Below, piece by piece: positions 1 through 8,626 of a stretch of 64,000 nucleotides of DNA. The DNA comes from Knoellia sp. p5-6-4 (GTDB lineage: Bacteria > Actinomycetota > Actinomycetes > Actinomycetales > Dermatophilaceae). Within the stretch, counting starts at the first letter, position 1, and the number at the start of each line of letters is the position of its first letter. The DNA lies in the NCBI RefSeq assembly GCF_029222705.1, contig NZ_JARGZF010000001.1:120437-184436 (forward strand), read 5' to 3'. The translations under genes were made by a program, and so were the position numbers. The notes under the pieces are model-generated. The model worked only from the letters and a program-made list of their open reading frames with translations, did not search any database and was not told the origin of the DNA.

Positions 1-417
1 ACGCGATCCGATGAGGTCGAGCGCCATCGCCACCTTGTCGTTGCTCAGGGCCCGGTCGAGCTTTGTCTCGAACCGCCGACGGCTCGACCGGGCGACCCAG
101 TACAGCGCCGAGTCACCGCCCACCGCGCCCAGGGCACCCGCAACCATGATCGGCACGAGGTCCAGCGCTCCCTCCACTGCGAGGGTGGAGGCGGTGTTGA
201 GGGTCGTCTCCGCCGGGAACAGGGCGCAGAGCCCGTCGAGGAACACCAGCGCGAAGACCATGAGGTAGGCACCGCTGTCGCTGGCCTGCGCGATCCGCTC
301 GGACAGTTCGGGGCCGTCGAGGAACCGGGCCACCACGACGCCACCGAGGAGGAGCACCACGGCGAGCATGACCCACAGCCACCCGTTGCGGGCCCTCAAC
401 AGCTCGTGCCGATCCAC
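1..417 (-). CDS. DedA/VTT-family membrane protein, 3' end cut by window edge
   Basis: Reads leftward off the window; 139 codons are visible. The frame begins with a hydrophobic segment (WVMLAVVLLLGGVVVARF), continues through a second one with the loop FPAETTLNTAST, and shows a GGDSALYW element followed by an arginine-rich turn (RSSRRRF). This order matches the DedA/SNARE-associated family of inner-membrane proteins, members of which move undecaprenyl phosphate or other lipids and support membrane homeostasis. The role here is inferred from the family only. Two adjacent GTG codons at 420 and 417 follow a GGGAG at 422-426; 417 leaves the better spacing. The C-terminal helices lie outside the window. 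Confidence 0.75.
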   Translation of the reverse strand, partial: MDRHELLRARNGWLWVMLAVVLLLGGVVVARFLDGPELSERIAQASDSGAYLMVFALVFLDGLCALFPAETTLNTASTLAVEGALDLVPIMVAGALGAVGGDSALYWVARSSRRRFETKLDRALSNDKVAMALDLIGSR

Positions 418-491
418 CACGCTCCCATCGTGGGCGCGGGCACGCAGCCCCACACCATCTGCGCCGGATGAGGTGGGCCGCGCGGAACTGG

Positions 492-1679
492 TCAGACGGC
501 CTCGAGCACGCTCACGTAGTTGGCCACCGCCAGGCCGCCCATGTTGTGCACGGCCGCTCGGCGGGCGCCGGAGAGCTGCATGTCCCCCGCGGTGCCCGTG
601 AGCTGCATGGCGGCGAGGACGTGCTGGGAGACGCCGGTGGCCCCGACCGGGTGGCCCTTGGCCTTCAGGCCGCCGGAGAGGTTGACCGGCAGCCGGCCGT
701 CGCGCTCGACCCAGCCCTCCTCGATGGCCCGTCGCCCCTCGCCACGCGGCGCCAGACCCATGACCTCGTAGAGCACCAGCTCGGCGATGGTGAAGCAGTC
801 GTGCACCTCTGCGAGGTCGAGGTCGTCGAGGCCGACCCCGGCCATCACCATCGCGCGCTGCCAGGCGGCGACGCTGCCGGTGAACTCGAGCGGGTCGCGC
901 TTGGCCGCGGGCAGGAAGTCGTTCGCGTGCCCGAAGCCGGCCAGGCGAACCGGCGCGGTGGCGGCGCCCGGGGCGGCAGTCGACGAGAGCACCACCGCCG
1001 CCGCACCGTCCGACACGGGTGAGCAGTCGGTGCGGCGCAGCGGCTCGGCCACGACCGGGTTCCGGTCCGACACGGTCTGGCAGAACTCCACGCCGAGGTC
1101 CTTGCGGAGCTGGGCGAAGGGGTTGAGCACACCGTTGCGGTGGTTCTTGGCGGCGATGAGACCGAGCGTGTCGCCGACCGGGCCGTGCCGCTTCTCGTGG
1201 TGTCGCGCCACCTCGGCGAAGATCCCGGCGAACCCGGTGCTCGACGGTGTGCCCGCCAGCTCGTAGTCCGCGCCGAGCAGGGCGGCCCCGACGACGTCGG
1301 CCGGGGCGTGGGTCATCTTCTCGGCACCGACCACCAACACCGTCCGGGCCGTGCCCGCCAGCAGCGACTTCACGCCCTGCTGGAACGCGGCCGAGCCCGA
1401 GGCGCAGGCGTTCTCGACCCGCGTGGCAGGAGTGTTGGCGAGCGCGTCGGAGACCTGCAGCACCAGTGACGAGGGGAAGCCCAGCGGCACCATGCCGGAG
1501 TTGAACTGCCCGAGGTAGATCTCGTCGACCTGGCCCGGCTCGACGCCTGCGTTCTCGAGGGCCTTCGTCGCCACCGAGACGACGAGGGACTCCAGCGTCT
1601 CGTCCACCAGCTTCCCGAACCGGGAGTGCCCCCAGCCGGTCAGCAGCACGTCCGTGTCGAACGCCTCGCGCACTCCCAT
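492..1679 (-). CDS. thiolase / acetyl-CoA acetyltransferase family protein
   Basis: A 395-residue thiolase-fold enzyme, close to the family's usual 390. It carries the N-terminal catalytic cysteine in VENACASGSAA (about residue 91) and the C-terminal histidine motif GGLKAKGHPVGATG (about residue 340). The usual second C-terminal cysteine is not obvious (the region reads SGARRAAVHNMGGL), as in SCP-2/SCP-x type thiolases, so degradative cleavage or another acyl transfer is likelier than classical acetoacetyl-CoA synthesis. It is divergent from the acyl-CoA ligase at 1838, with about 160 bp between the starts. Together they suggest fatty-acid or sterol side-chain catabolism. The exact substrate cannot be read. 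Confidence 0.9.
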   Translation of the reverse strand: MGVREAFDTDVLLTGWGHSRFGKLVDETLESLVVSVATKALENAGVEPGQVDEIYLGQFNSGMVPLGFPSSLVLQVSDALANTPATRVENACASGSAAFQQGVKSLLAGTARTVLVVGAEKMTHAPADVVGAALLGADYELAGTPSSTGFAGIFAEVARHHEKRHGPVGDTLGLIAAKNHRNGVLNPFAQLRKDLGVEFCQTVSDRNPVVAEPLRRTDCSPVSDGAAAVVLSSTAAPGAATAPVRLAGFGHANDFLPAAKRDPLEFTGSVAAWQRAMVMAGVGLDDLDLAEVHDCFTIAELVLYEVMGLAPRGEGRRAIEEGWVERDGRLPVNLSGGLKAKGHPVGATGVSQHVLAAMQLTGTAGDMQLSGARRAAVHNMGGLAVANYVSVLEAV

Positions 1680-1837
1680 GGTCCACTCCTTCGCCGCCGG
1701 GACACCCCTCGTCGGGACAGGCTTCTCAGGCTAGCCAGCCCCGCCGCGCGAGCCATGGTGCGCGGGCACGCGCGGGGCGGCGAGGAGTGGGGCCGGCACA
1801 CACGGCATACCGCGGGTGGCTCTGGTGGGGTGGCCTG

Positions 1838-3403
1838 GTGTACGAGCACCTCCACGACCACCACCGCTGGGTCCTCCCGGATGTCCTCGAGGCGCAGGCG
1901 CGCGAGCGCGGCGACCAGACGTTCCTCACCGTGATCGGCGAGGGCAGGCTGACGTATGCCGCGGCGGCGCGGCAGGCGCGCCAAGTCGCCGCCCACTGTG
2001 CCGGGCTGGGGGTGGCGCCGGGTGACGCCGTCGCGGTACTGCTGCCGAACGGACTCGACTTCGTGCGGCTCTGGCTCGGGCTCGGCCGTCTCGGCGCCGT
2101 CATCGTTCCCCTCAACACCGCCCTCACGGGCGACTTCCTGGCCCACCAGCTGCGCGACAGCGGCGCCCGCCACGTCGTCACCACCGAAGACGCCGCCGGT
2201 GCGGTGGCCGACGTCCAGCCGACCGTGCCGGGGCTGGAGGTGCTGGCCCTCGACGGCTGGGAGCACGCGCCGGAGCACGACGGCCACTCCCCTGCCGCCT
2301 CCGAGACGGCCTGCCTGATGTACACCTCCGGCACCACCGGGCCGTCCAAGGGCGTGCTGATGCCGCACGCCCACTGCTACCTCTTCGGGCTCGGCAGCAT
2401 CGAGGCCCTCGGCCTCACGGAGACCGACCGCTACTACGTGTCGATGCCGCTGTTCCACGCCAACGGCCTGTTCATGCAGCTCTACGCCACCCTCATCGTG
2501 GGCGCCTCAGCGGTGCTGCGCGGGCGGTTCAGCGCGTCGTCGTGGCTCTCGGACATCCGTGAGCACGGGTGCACGGTGACCAACCTCCTGGGGGCGATGA
2601 CGCAGTTCGTGGTCGCCCAGCCGCCCACGCGCCACGACCGCGACCACGCCCTGCGCGTGGTCTGCCCGGTGCCCAACCCGCCGTCGCACGAGCGGGCCTG
2701 GCGCGAGCGGTTCGCCGTGCCCGAGGTCGTCTCGGCCTACGGCATGACCGAGGTCAACATCCCCCTCTACGGGCGGCTCGGCACCTCCCGGCCAGGGACC
2801 GCTGGGCTGGTGCTCGACCGCTGGTTCGAGGTCTCCGTGCGCGACCCGGACACCGACGACCTGCTCCCCCGCGGCGAGGTCGGCGAGATCACGGTGCGCC
2901 CGAAGGTGCCGTTCGGCTTCATGGCCGGCTACGCGGGGCTGCCCGACGCGACCGTGGCGGCGTGGCGCGGCTTCTGGTTCCACACCGGCGACTCGGGCGT
3001 CATGGACGGGGACGGCTGGGTCACCTTCGTCGACCGCACCAAGGACTGCATCCGTCGCCGGGGCGAGAACATCTCCTCCTTCGAGGTGGAGAGCGCGATC
3101 GCCCGGCTCGACGGCGTGGCCGAGGTGGCGGCGTATGCCGTGCCGGCCGGTGCCGAGGGCACCGAGGACGAGGTGATGCTCGCGGTGGTTCCCGCACCCG
3201 GGGCCCGTCTCGACCCCGACGCCGTCGCCGCGCACGCCGACCTCGTGCTGCCCCGCTTCGCCCGGCCGCGTTATGTGGAGGTCGTGGACACGCTGCCGAA
3301 GACCCCGACGCAGAAGGTGCGCAAACATCAGCTGCGCGCGAGGGCCGTCGGGCCGGCGACCTGGGACCGGGAGGCCGTCACGGCGCCTCAGGCGAAGGAC
3401 TGA
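1838..3403 (+). CDS. AMP-forming acyl-CoA synthetase/ligase, CaiC-like
   Basis: A 521-residue member of the ANL superfamily, which activates a carboxylate with ATP and then loads it on CoA. Visible landmarks are the phosphate-binding loop YTSGTTGPSKG (about residue 167), YGMTEVN (about 303), the TGD motif in WFHTGDSG (about 385), the hinge region RTKDCIRRRGENIS (about 405) and the catalytic lysine near the C-terminus in KTPTQKVRK. The C-terminal pattern resembles crotonobetaine/carnitine-CoA ligases, but the substrate remains a guess. I chose the GTG at 1838, after GGTGGGG; an in-frame GTG at 1787 would add a tail unlike the family. It is divergent from the thiolase. Confidence 0.88.
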   Translation: MYEHLHDHHRWVLPDVLEAQARERGDQTFLTVIGEGRLTYAAAARQARQVAAHCAGLGVAPGDAVAVLLPNGLDFVRLWLGLGRLGAVIVPLNTALTGDFLAHQLRDSGARHVVTTEDAAGAVADVQPTVPGLEVLALDGWEHAPEHDGHSPAASETACLMYTSGTTGPSKGVLMPHAHCYLFGLGSIEALGLTETDRYYVSMPLFHANGLFMQLYATLIVGASAVLRGRFSASSWLSDIREHGCTVTNLLGAMTQFVVAQPPTRHDRDHALRVVCPVPNPPSHERAWRERFAVPEVVSAYGMTEVNIPLYGRLGTSRPGTAGLVLDRWFEVSVRDPDTDDLLPRGEVGEITVRPKVPFGFMAGYAGLPDATVAAWRGFWFHTGDSGVMDGDGWVTFVDRTKDCIRRRGENISSFEVESAIARLDGVAEVAAYAVPAGAEGTEDEVMLAVVPAPGARLDPDAVAAHADLVLPRFARPRYVEVVDTLPKTPTQKVRKHQLRARAVGPATWDREAVTAPQAKD

Positions 3404-3435
3404 CCCCCGCGGCCGGTCGCAGCGCCCGCGACCCG

Positions 3436-3618
3436 TCAGCCGGCGAGCGCCGCGAAGACCTCGTAGACCATGAAGGCCGGCCAGAAGAGCCCCTGGAAGA
3501 CCGCCAGCACGTACTCCCAGAACCTGTCCGCCTGCTGCCAGAACCAGACCAGGGCCCCGAAGATCCCCAGGCCGTAGACCGCGCCACCGCCGGCTGCACC
3601 CGTGTTGCTGCTGCTCAT
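3436..3618 (-). CDS. small two-segment membrane protein, 60 aa
   Basis: I do not recognise a named family. The product has a glycine-rich N-terminus (MSSSNTGAAGGG) and then about 45 mostly hydrophobic, aromatic-rich residues including GALVWFWQQADRFWEY and FQGLFWPAFMVYE. This predicts one or two short membrane segments or an amphipathic hairpin. The ATG at 3618 follows GGTGGCAGGA. The upstream 340 bp contain no gene but hold a DosR-like palindrome about 180 bp before the start, so redox or hypoxia control is possible. The stop faces the stop of the acyl-CoA ligase 30 bp away. Confidence 0.6.
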   Translation of the reverse strand: MSSSNTGAAGGGAVYGLGIFGALVWFWQQADRFWEYVLAVFQGLFWPAFMVYEVFAALAG

Positions 3619-3895
3619 TCCTGCCACCCCTTGGTCCCTGCCACCTGCCACCACCCCCGGCCGCCGGGTGTGACCGCCGGCCTGGACCGCCGGCACCAGT
3701 GTGCGCCCGGCTCCACGGTCACGGCAGGGCCGTTCGGCTCCCCCGGCACCGGTGCTCCCTCTGGCGGAGGCTCGCCCTCGTCCGGCCGCCCGATGGTTAG
3801 GACATAAGTCCTAGGACGTGCGCCGGGAAACAGGGGTGAACGACCGACTGACAGGGATGCTGCGCACCGAGCATGCTTCTGATCGGGGCGGAGAA
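3619..3895. other. non-coding interval between small membrane gene and fdhA terminator
   Basis: With the terminator at 3896-3941 this makes about 340 bases without a gene. It holds the palindrome cluster at 3798-3817. The open frames here are biased-composition shadows without ribosome-binding sites. Confidence 0.5.
3798..3817. promoter_or_regulatory. palindrome cluster resembling a DosR/DevR box
   Basis: The sequence TAGGACATAAGTCCTA (3798-3813) is a 16-bp inverted repeat with mismatches only at its centre. It overlaps a perfect 10-bp palindrome GTCCTAGGAC (3808-3817). The GGAC-N4-GTCC spacing resembles the DosR/DevR operator known from mycobacteria. The nearest downstream start is the small membrane gene at 3618 on the minus strand, about 180 bp away. 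Regulation by a DosR homologue is inference; no dosR/dosS pair is in the window. Confidence 0.4.
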
Positions 3896-3941
3896 AGTGA
3901 GGCCCGGCGCAGAACTCGGGGGAAGGGCGCCGGGCCTCACT
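3896..3941. terminator. strong hairpin terminator after fdhA
   Basis: Perfect 15-bp arms AGTGAGGCCCGGCGC (3896-3910) and GCGCCGGGCCTCACT (3927-3941) enclose a 16-nt loop. It lies 20 bp past the fdhA stop, followed on the minus strand by a short CTTTCTCC tail, so it is probably rho-independent. Confidence 0.8.
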
Positions 3942-3960
3942 CATGTCCGGAGACGGGTCT

Positions 3961-5172
3961 CTACGCGACCATGCCGTGTGGGTCGATCACGTACTTCTTG
4001 GCCGCTCCCTTGTCGAACTCCTGGTAGCCCTGGGGAGCCTCGTCCAGGCTGATCGTCGTGGCGTTGACGGCCTTGGCGATCTGCGCCTTGCCACTGAGGA
4101 TGAGGTTCATCAGCTGACGGTTGTAGCGCTTGACCGGGCACTGGCCGGTGGTGAAGGAGTGCGACTTCGCCCACCCCAGACCGAGGCGCACGCCGATCTG
4201 GCCGATCTTGGCGCCCTCGTCGACGCCCCCGGGGTCACCCGTGACGTACAGGCCGGGGATGCCGAGCGCCGCGCCCGCCCTGGCGATCGTCATGATGTCG
4301 TTGAGCACCGTGGCGGGCGCCTCCGCGGCGCCGGCACCGTGGCCGCGCGCCTCGAAGCCCACGGCGTCGACGGCTGCGTCGACCTCGGGCTCACCGAGGA
4401 TCTGCTCGATCATGTCAGGCAGCTCGTTCCCGGAGCTGAGGTCGACCGTCTCGCACCCGAAGCTCTTCGCCTGCTGGAGCCGCTCCGCGTTGAGGTCACC
4501 CACGATGACGACGGACGCCCCGAGCAGCTGGGCGGAGTGCGCCGCGGCCAGGCCGACCGGACCGGCACCGGCCACGTAGACCGTCGAACCCGTCGTCGCG
4601 CCCGCGGTGTAGGCGCCGTGGTAGCCGGTGGGGAAGATGTCGGAGAGCATCGTGAGGTCGAGGATCTTCTCGAGGGCCTGGTCCCGGTCGGGGAAGCGGA
4701 GCAGGTTGAAGTCCGCGAAGGGCACCATGACGTACTCCGCCTGCCCGCCGACCCAGCCGCCCATGTCGACGTAGCCGTAGGCCGCCCCGGGCCGGGCGGG
4801 GTTCACGTTCAGGCAGATGCCGGTCTTGCCCTCGTTGCACATGCGGCAGCGCCCGCACGCGATGTTGAACGGGACCGAGCAGATGTCACCCGGCTTGACG
4901 AAGAGCACGTCCTCGCCCACCTCGACCACCTCACCGGTGATCTCGTGGCCCAGGCTCTGCCCCACCGGTGCGGTCGTCCGCCCCCGGACCATGTGCTGGT
5001 CGCTGCCGCAGATGTTGGTCGTCACCAGCTTGAGGATGGCGGCGTGCGGAGCGCTCTTCTTCAGGCCCAGGCCCTTGACCACATCGTCAGGGAGCTCGAG
5101 CTTCGGGTAGTCGATCGACTCCACGGCGACCTCTCCCGGACCCTTGTAGACCACAACACGGTTTCCCGTCAT
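3961..5172 (-). CDS. fdhA: glutathione-independent, zinc-dependent formaldehyde dehydrogenase
   Basis: A 403-residue MDR-superfamily dehydrogenase that oxidises formaldehyde to formate with bound NAD and without a thiol cofactor. The catalytic zinc site starts at NICGSDQH (about residue 46), with GHEITGEVVE following. The structural zinc lobe is CGRCRMCNEGKTGIC (about 97-111). The nucleotide site is VYVAGAGPVGLAAA (about residue 175). Length and the long insertions match the Pseudomonas-type enzyme rather than ordinary alcohol dehydrogenases. The ATG at 5172 follows an AAGGAAAGGAAG tract; the open frame runs on upstream but through the repeat at 5192-5227. A hairpin terminator follows the stop. 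Confidence 0.9.
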   Translation of the reverse strand: MTGNRVVVYKGPGEVAVESIDYPKLELPDDVVKGLGLKKSAPHAAILKLVTTNICGSDQHMVRGRTTAPVGQSLGHEITGEVVEVGEDVLFVKPGDICSVPFNIACGRCRMCNEGKTGICLNVNPARPGAAYGYVDMGGWVGGQAEYVMVPFADFNLLRFPDRDQALEKILDLTMLSDIFPTGYHGAYTAGATTGSTVYVAGAGPVGLAAAHSAQLLGASVVIVGDLNAERLQQAKSFGCETVDLSSGNELPDMIEQILGEPEVDAAVDAVGFEARGHGAGAAEAPATVLNDIMTIARAGAALGIPGLYVTGDPGGVDEGAKIGQIGVRLGLGWAKSHSFTTGQCPVKRYNRQLMNLILSGKAQIAKAVNATTISLDEAPQGYQEFDKGAAKKYVIDPHGMVA

Positions 5173-5191
5173 GGTTCTTCTTCCTTTCCTT

Positions 5192-5227
5192 TGGTGAGAA
5201 CTTTTCCGCTGGTGAGAACTTCCCGCC
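5192..5227. repeat. two 18-bp tandem repeats upstream of fdhA
   Basis: Two consecutive copies of TGGTGAGAACTTNNCCGC (5192-5209 and 5210-5227), nearly identical, sit 20 bp before the fdhA start. An 18-bp period places the copies about 1.7 helical turns apart. They could be a regulator site or 5'-leader element; their function is not known. Confidence 0.55.
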
Positions 5228-5269
5228 GGCCCGGGGCCGTGCGGTGATGACGATGGGCGTGCGCCCGGC

Positions 5270-5947
5270 TCAGGCCTCCTCGGGTGGGTTCGGGGTGTAG
5301 GACTCCTCGGCGGCCGGTGCCTGTGCCCGGCGGGGCAGCTGTCCTCCGAACAGGGCGAGGGCGAGGTACGGCCCGAACGTCCGGGCCGGGTTCCGCGAAC
5401 CACCGGTCTGGGGGGCGATCAGCAGGATGGCGGCGGCCGCGGCCAGGCCGATCACGAGCCCGGCCCAGCCCAGGGGCGCGCGCGAGTCCACCGCCACCTC
5501 CATGACCGCGAAGAGGAGCAGGAAGGTGCCGAGGCTCACGGCGACGATGCCCCGCCAGTGGGGAACGCCCTCCCCCAGCGACGTCGCGCCCAGACCGAGC
5601 TCGACCGCGCCGGAGCCGAAGACGGCGATGATGAGCACGGCGCCGACGAACGCGCCGACGAGCCGGGCCAACACGTAGGGCAGGACCTCAGCCCACGGGA
5701 ACCGCCGGGTGGCGGCGAGCGCACGCGTGACGGCTGGGTTGATGTGGGCGCCGGACACCGGACCGAAGCCGTGGATGACGACCGCCACCACGATGGCGAA
5801 GGTCAGGGAGGTGAAGCCCAGGCTCGCGTAGCCCACCTCACCACCGCCCACGCGAAGCGCTGCGACGACGGAGCCGGCCCCCACGAGCACGAGCATCGCG
5901 GTCCCGCCGCACTCGGCCACCACACGGCGCCACAGGCCTGCCTGCAT
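5270..5947 (-). CDS. MIP-family aquaporin / glycerol facilitator
   Basis: A 225-residue channel with six predicted membrane helices and both half-helix signatures: HINPAVTRA (the first NPA, about residue 75) and GGSRNPARTFGP (the second, about residue 188). The residues just after the second NPA favour a water-type rather than a clear glycerol-type pore, but selectivity cannot be fixed by eye. The ATG at 5947 follows AAGGGGG at good spacing; an upstream GTG at 5995 would add 16 basic residues. It lies upstream of fdhA on the same strand, about 100 bp away. The C-terminus is charged and cytoplasmic. Confidence 0.9.
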   Translation of the reverse strand: MQAGLWRRVVAECGGTAMLVLVGAGSVVAALRVGGGEVGYASLGFTSLTFAIVVAVVIHGFGPVSGAHINPAVTRALAATRRFPWAEVLPYVLARLVGAFVGAVLIIAVFGSGAVELGLGATSLGEGVPHWRGIVAVSLGTFLLLFAVMEVAVDSRAPLGWAGLVIGLAAAAAILLIAPQTGGSRNPARTFGPYLALALFGGQLPRRAQAPAAEESYTPNPPEEA

Positions 5948-6096
5948 TGCGTGCCCCCTTGCACGAAACGGTCGCGGCCCCCGTAGCCCAGTCACGACCT
6001 GAGTCGCCGGCAGCCGCGTCCCTGGCAGCTGCGCCCTGCGCCCGCGCCTTCCTGACGCTAGACCGGTACCTCCGCCTGTTCAACCCCCACCGAGCG

Positions 6097-8355
6097 CTAG
6101 TCGGTCGTGGAGGCCACCGCCTCGACCTGGGCCGGGCCAGGCGGGTCCGTCGGGTCCGGGATGTCGGACCGGTGGCCGAGGAGGCGCAGCCAGCGCACGA
6201 GCTGCCGGTGCACCTCGTCCGCGCCGGCGAGGGGTGCGTCCTGGTCGAGGGGCCACGCGGTCGGGTGCACGAGCACCGCCTGGGTCTGCCAGCCTCCGAG
6301 TCCGCCGTGGTTGCCGACGAGCTCCTCGTAGGCCGCGACCTCGTCCGTCCCCGGGTACAGCGGGCTGTTGAGGACCAGGTCGCCGACGTGCTCGAGCGCC
6401 GCGTGCCGCCCGACCTGGTGCTCTGCCCGACCACCGAACGCCCGCAGCGGGTCGCGCCCCTCCACGCGGCCCTCGTCGAGGTAGCGCGTCCCACCACGGC
6501 CCAGCGCGACGGTCCCGTGCTCCTGTGAGCGCACCACCACGTACCCGATGCCCGGGTGCATGGCCAGGGAGGCGACCAGCCCCGGGTAGGCGGCGTCGAT
6601 CTCCTCGCGGCTCATCCGTCCGGTGAAGCGCGTGAAGTAGACCATCGCCAGGTTGCCCGACGCGATGACGACGACGTCACCAGCGCCGGCGCCGTCCGGC
6701 GAGGCCTGTGTCGGAGTTCCGGCGACCGTGGCCTTCGGCGCACCGCTCTCGAGGTGCACCTCGTCGCCCACGGACCGGTGACGGGTGGCCCGTCTGACTG
6801 CCTTCCCCGTGGCGCCTCCCTGCTCCCCCACCTGGGACAGCAGCGTGTTGGCCGGCCCCGCGGTCTCCTCGAGGTTGGTGGCGGCGGTCACGGTGTCGAC
6901 ACGGCCGGCCAACAGCTCACGGACCAGGTCCTCGAGGCTCTGGCCGTGGCGTTGCCGGAACGTCGCCCCCTGGCTCTGGCCGTGGTCCGAGACGATGACG
7001 AACTCGTAGGGCCGGGGCGCCTGTTCGGCCGCGGCGTGGAGCACCCCGATGAGGTGGTCCAGGCCCGCGAGCGAGGCCAGCGACTCGGGCCGGGTGGGCC
7101 CGGCGTGGTGGGCGATCTCGTCGTAGTCGGTGAAGTCGCAGAAGATGGACGGCCTCCCCGACATCATCTGCTCCACGATGAGCCCGGCGTTGAGGTCCCT
7201 CAGCAGGACGTTGGTGACCGCCCGCAGCACGACGTAGGAGCCGTGCCGCTCGATCCTGGGCTCGACCGCACGGCGGCGCTGCCTTCGGCCCTGGTGTCGC
7301 TCCTTGACCATCTCCCCCACCGAGAGGACCAGGGAGCGGGACAACCCGTACGGGTTGATGAAGTAGGTGGCGTAGCCGCGTGACGGACCCCTCCGGGAGC
7401 CGGGAGCGGTGACGGCACTCATGGTGAGCAGCGCCGTCGGGGCGTCGCCGGTGAAGATGTTCGAGATCCCGACACCGCCGTCGGCGAGCAGGCCCCGACC
7501 GTCCGAGAGTCGCTGCTGGATCACGTACGCGTCCTTGGGGCGGTTGGCCACGAGCAGGCGGTCGTTCTCCTTCTCGTACCACCGGAACGCGGGGACCTGC
7601 GAGCTGGCGCCGTGGAGGAGGCCCGCCTGGCTGGCCGGCGTGGTCGACGGCAGCTGGACCTCCCACTCGGTCAGGGTGTGGCTACCCGAGCGGATCCAGC
7701 GGCTCAGCGTCGGGAGGTCACCGCTGCGGATCGCCCAGCGCAGCAACGGGGCCGACAGCCCGTCGATCTGCAGGAAGACCACGCCCGGGACCGTGGTCGT
7801 GGTGGCCTGGGCCCTCGCCTTGCGGGACTGGCGCAGCAGGTTGGTGAGGAACGCCGTGTCGTCTCCGGCACTGACGAGCCACGTGGCCGCCGTGACGAGC
7901 AGGGAGAAGAGCCAGGACGCCCAGAAGGCGTTCCAGAAGCCGTCCACGGAGATGCCCGGCGTCAGGCTCAGGGCGGCGTAGAAGAACGCCGCCTCGGCGA
8001 ACACGCTCGCCAGCAGGACGCCCAGCCAGCCCACCATCAGGGCCACCGAGGTCACGAGCGGCTGGACGAGCCCGTGGAGCACGCCGAGGATGACGGCGGC
8101 GAGCAGCACGTCGAGGGTCGCCGCCGCGTTCACCCCGGGCGTGACCCAGATGGTGACCGAGAGCACGATCCAGCTCAGGACCAGGTTGACCGCCGCTCGC
8201 CGGATCTCGGACCACGACGTCGGCTTCCGCCCCTTCAGCAGGCGCCATCCGAGGCCGGCTCGCGACCGCGCGCTGGGGGCAGCGGATCTCGTCGGGCCGG
8301 CGTCGCCGCCGGGGCCGCCGTCCGCTGGACCTGTGCTCGTGGTCTCCACCGCCAC
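6097..8355 (-). CDS. holin-like membrane domain fused to type I phosphodiesterase/alkaline-phosphatase domain
   Basis: A protein of about 752 residues in two parts. After a charged N-terminus come four membrane helices (about residues 45-165) resembling the mycobacterial phage-holin-like family. From about residue 185 a phosphodiesterase/phosphatase fold begins: VVFLQIDGLSAPLLRWA has the first metal aspartate, CDFTDYDEIAHHAG a metal Asp/His cluster, and VIVSDHGQSQGATF the last metal Asp and His. The presumed nucleophile is a Thr/Ser near TTPASQAG. It probably hydrolyses an extracytoplasmic phosphodiester or phospholipid headgroup while anchored in the membrane; the substrate is unknown. The start is a GTG at 8355 after GGGGGAGG; a GTG at 8388 is also possible. 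Confidence 0.75.
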   Translation of the reverse strand: MAVETTSTGPADGGPGGDAGPTRSAAPSARSRAGLGWRLLKGRKPTSWSEIRRAAVNLVLSWIVLSVTIWVTPGVNAAATLDVLLAAVILGVLHGLVQPLVTSVALMVGWLGVLLASVFAEAAFFYAALSLTPGISVDGFWNAFWASWLFSLLVTAATWLVSAGDDTAFLTNLLRQSRKARAQATTTTVPGVVFLQIDGLSAPLLRWAIRSGDLPTLSRWIRSGSHTLTEWEVQLPSTTPASQAGLLHGASSQVPAFRWYEKENDRLLVANRPKDAYVIQQRLSDGRGLLADGGVGISNIFTGDAPTALLTMSAVTAPGSRRGPSRGYATYFINPYGLSRSLVLSVGEMVKERHQGRRQRRRAVEPRIERHGSYVVLRAVTNVLLRDLNAGLIVEQMMSGRPSIFCDFTDYDEIAHHAGPTRPESLASLAGLDHLIGVLHAAAEQAPRPYEFVIVSDHGQSQGATFRQRHGQSLEDLVRELLAGRVDTVTAATNLEETAGPANTLLSQVGEQGGATGKAVRRATRHRSVGDEVHLESGAPKATVAGTPTQASPDGAGAGDVVVIASGNLAMVYFTRFTGRMSREEIDAAYPGLVASLAMHPGIGYVVVRSQEHGTVALGRGGTRYLDEGRVEGRDPLRAFGGRAEHQVGRHAALEHVGDLVLNSPLYPGTDEVAAYEELVGNHGGLGGWQTQAVLVHPTAWPLDQDAPLAGADEVHRQLVRWLRLLGHRSDIPDPTDPPGPAQVEAVASTTD

Positions 8356-8413
8356 GATGCTGGCAGCCCTCCCCCGCGATGACCCCACCCCTGGCGGATG
8401 AACGTGGGTGGGC

Positions 8414-8605
8414 TCACCCGTGGCGGCGCCGCCCTCCGACGACCGCCAGCAGCAGGCCGAGGAAGGCGACCACCGGCCCCAGCACCGCCCACAGGGTGAC
8501 GCCGCTCATGGGACTGCCTCCGACGTAGCCCAACCCCTGGAGGGTCCACAGGGCGCCGACCAGGAAGATCACGCTCCCGAGCGCGATGGCCAGAGCACGA
8601 CTCAC
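8414..8605 (-). CDS. small two-helix membrane protein, 63 aa
   Basis: Two hydrophobic segments (LAIALGSVIFLVGALWTLQGL and WAVLGPVVAFLGLLLAVVGG) are joined by the short loop YVGGSPMSGV and end in a basic tail RRRHG. Small proteins of this shape are widespread in actinobacteria, but I know no function. The GTG start at 8605 follows CGGCAGGTGA-like sequence. It sits between the aldo/keto reductase and the holin/phosphodiesterase gene, all on the minus strand, and could be cotranscribed with the latter. Confidence 0.65.
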   Translation of the reverse strand: MSRALAIALGSVIFLVGALWTLQGLGYVGGSPMSGVTLWAVLGPVVAFLGLLLAVVGGRRRHG

Positions 8606-8626
8606 CTGCCGAGCGTAACCCGCCCG

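Noticed and set aside
1787-1837. Upstream GTG start for the acyl-CoA ligase
   Set aside because: The extra 17 residues (GPAHTAYRGWLWWGG) are not family-like, and the GTG at 1838 has the better-placed ribosome-binding site.
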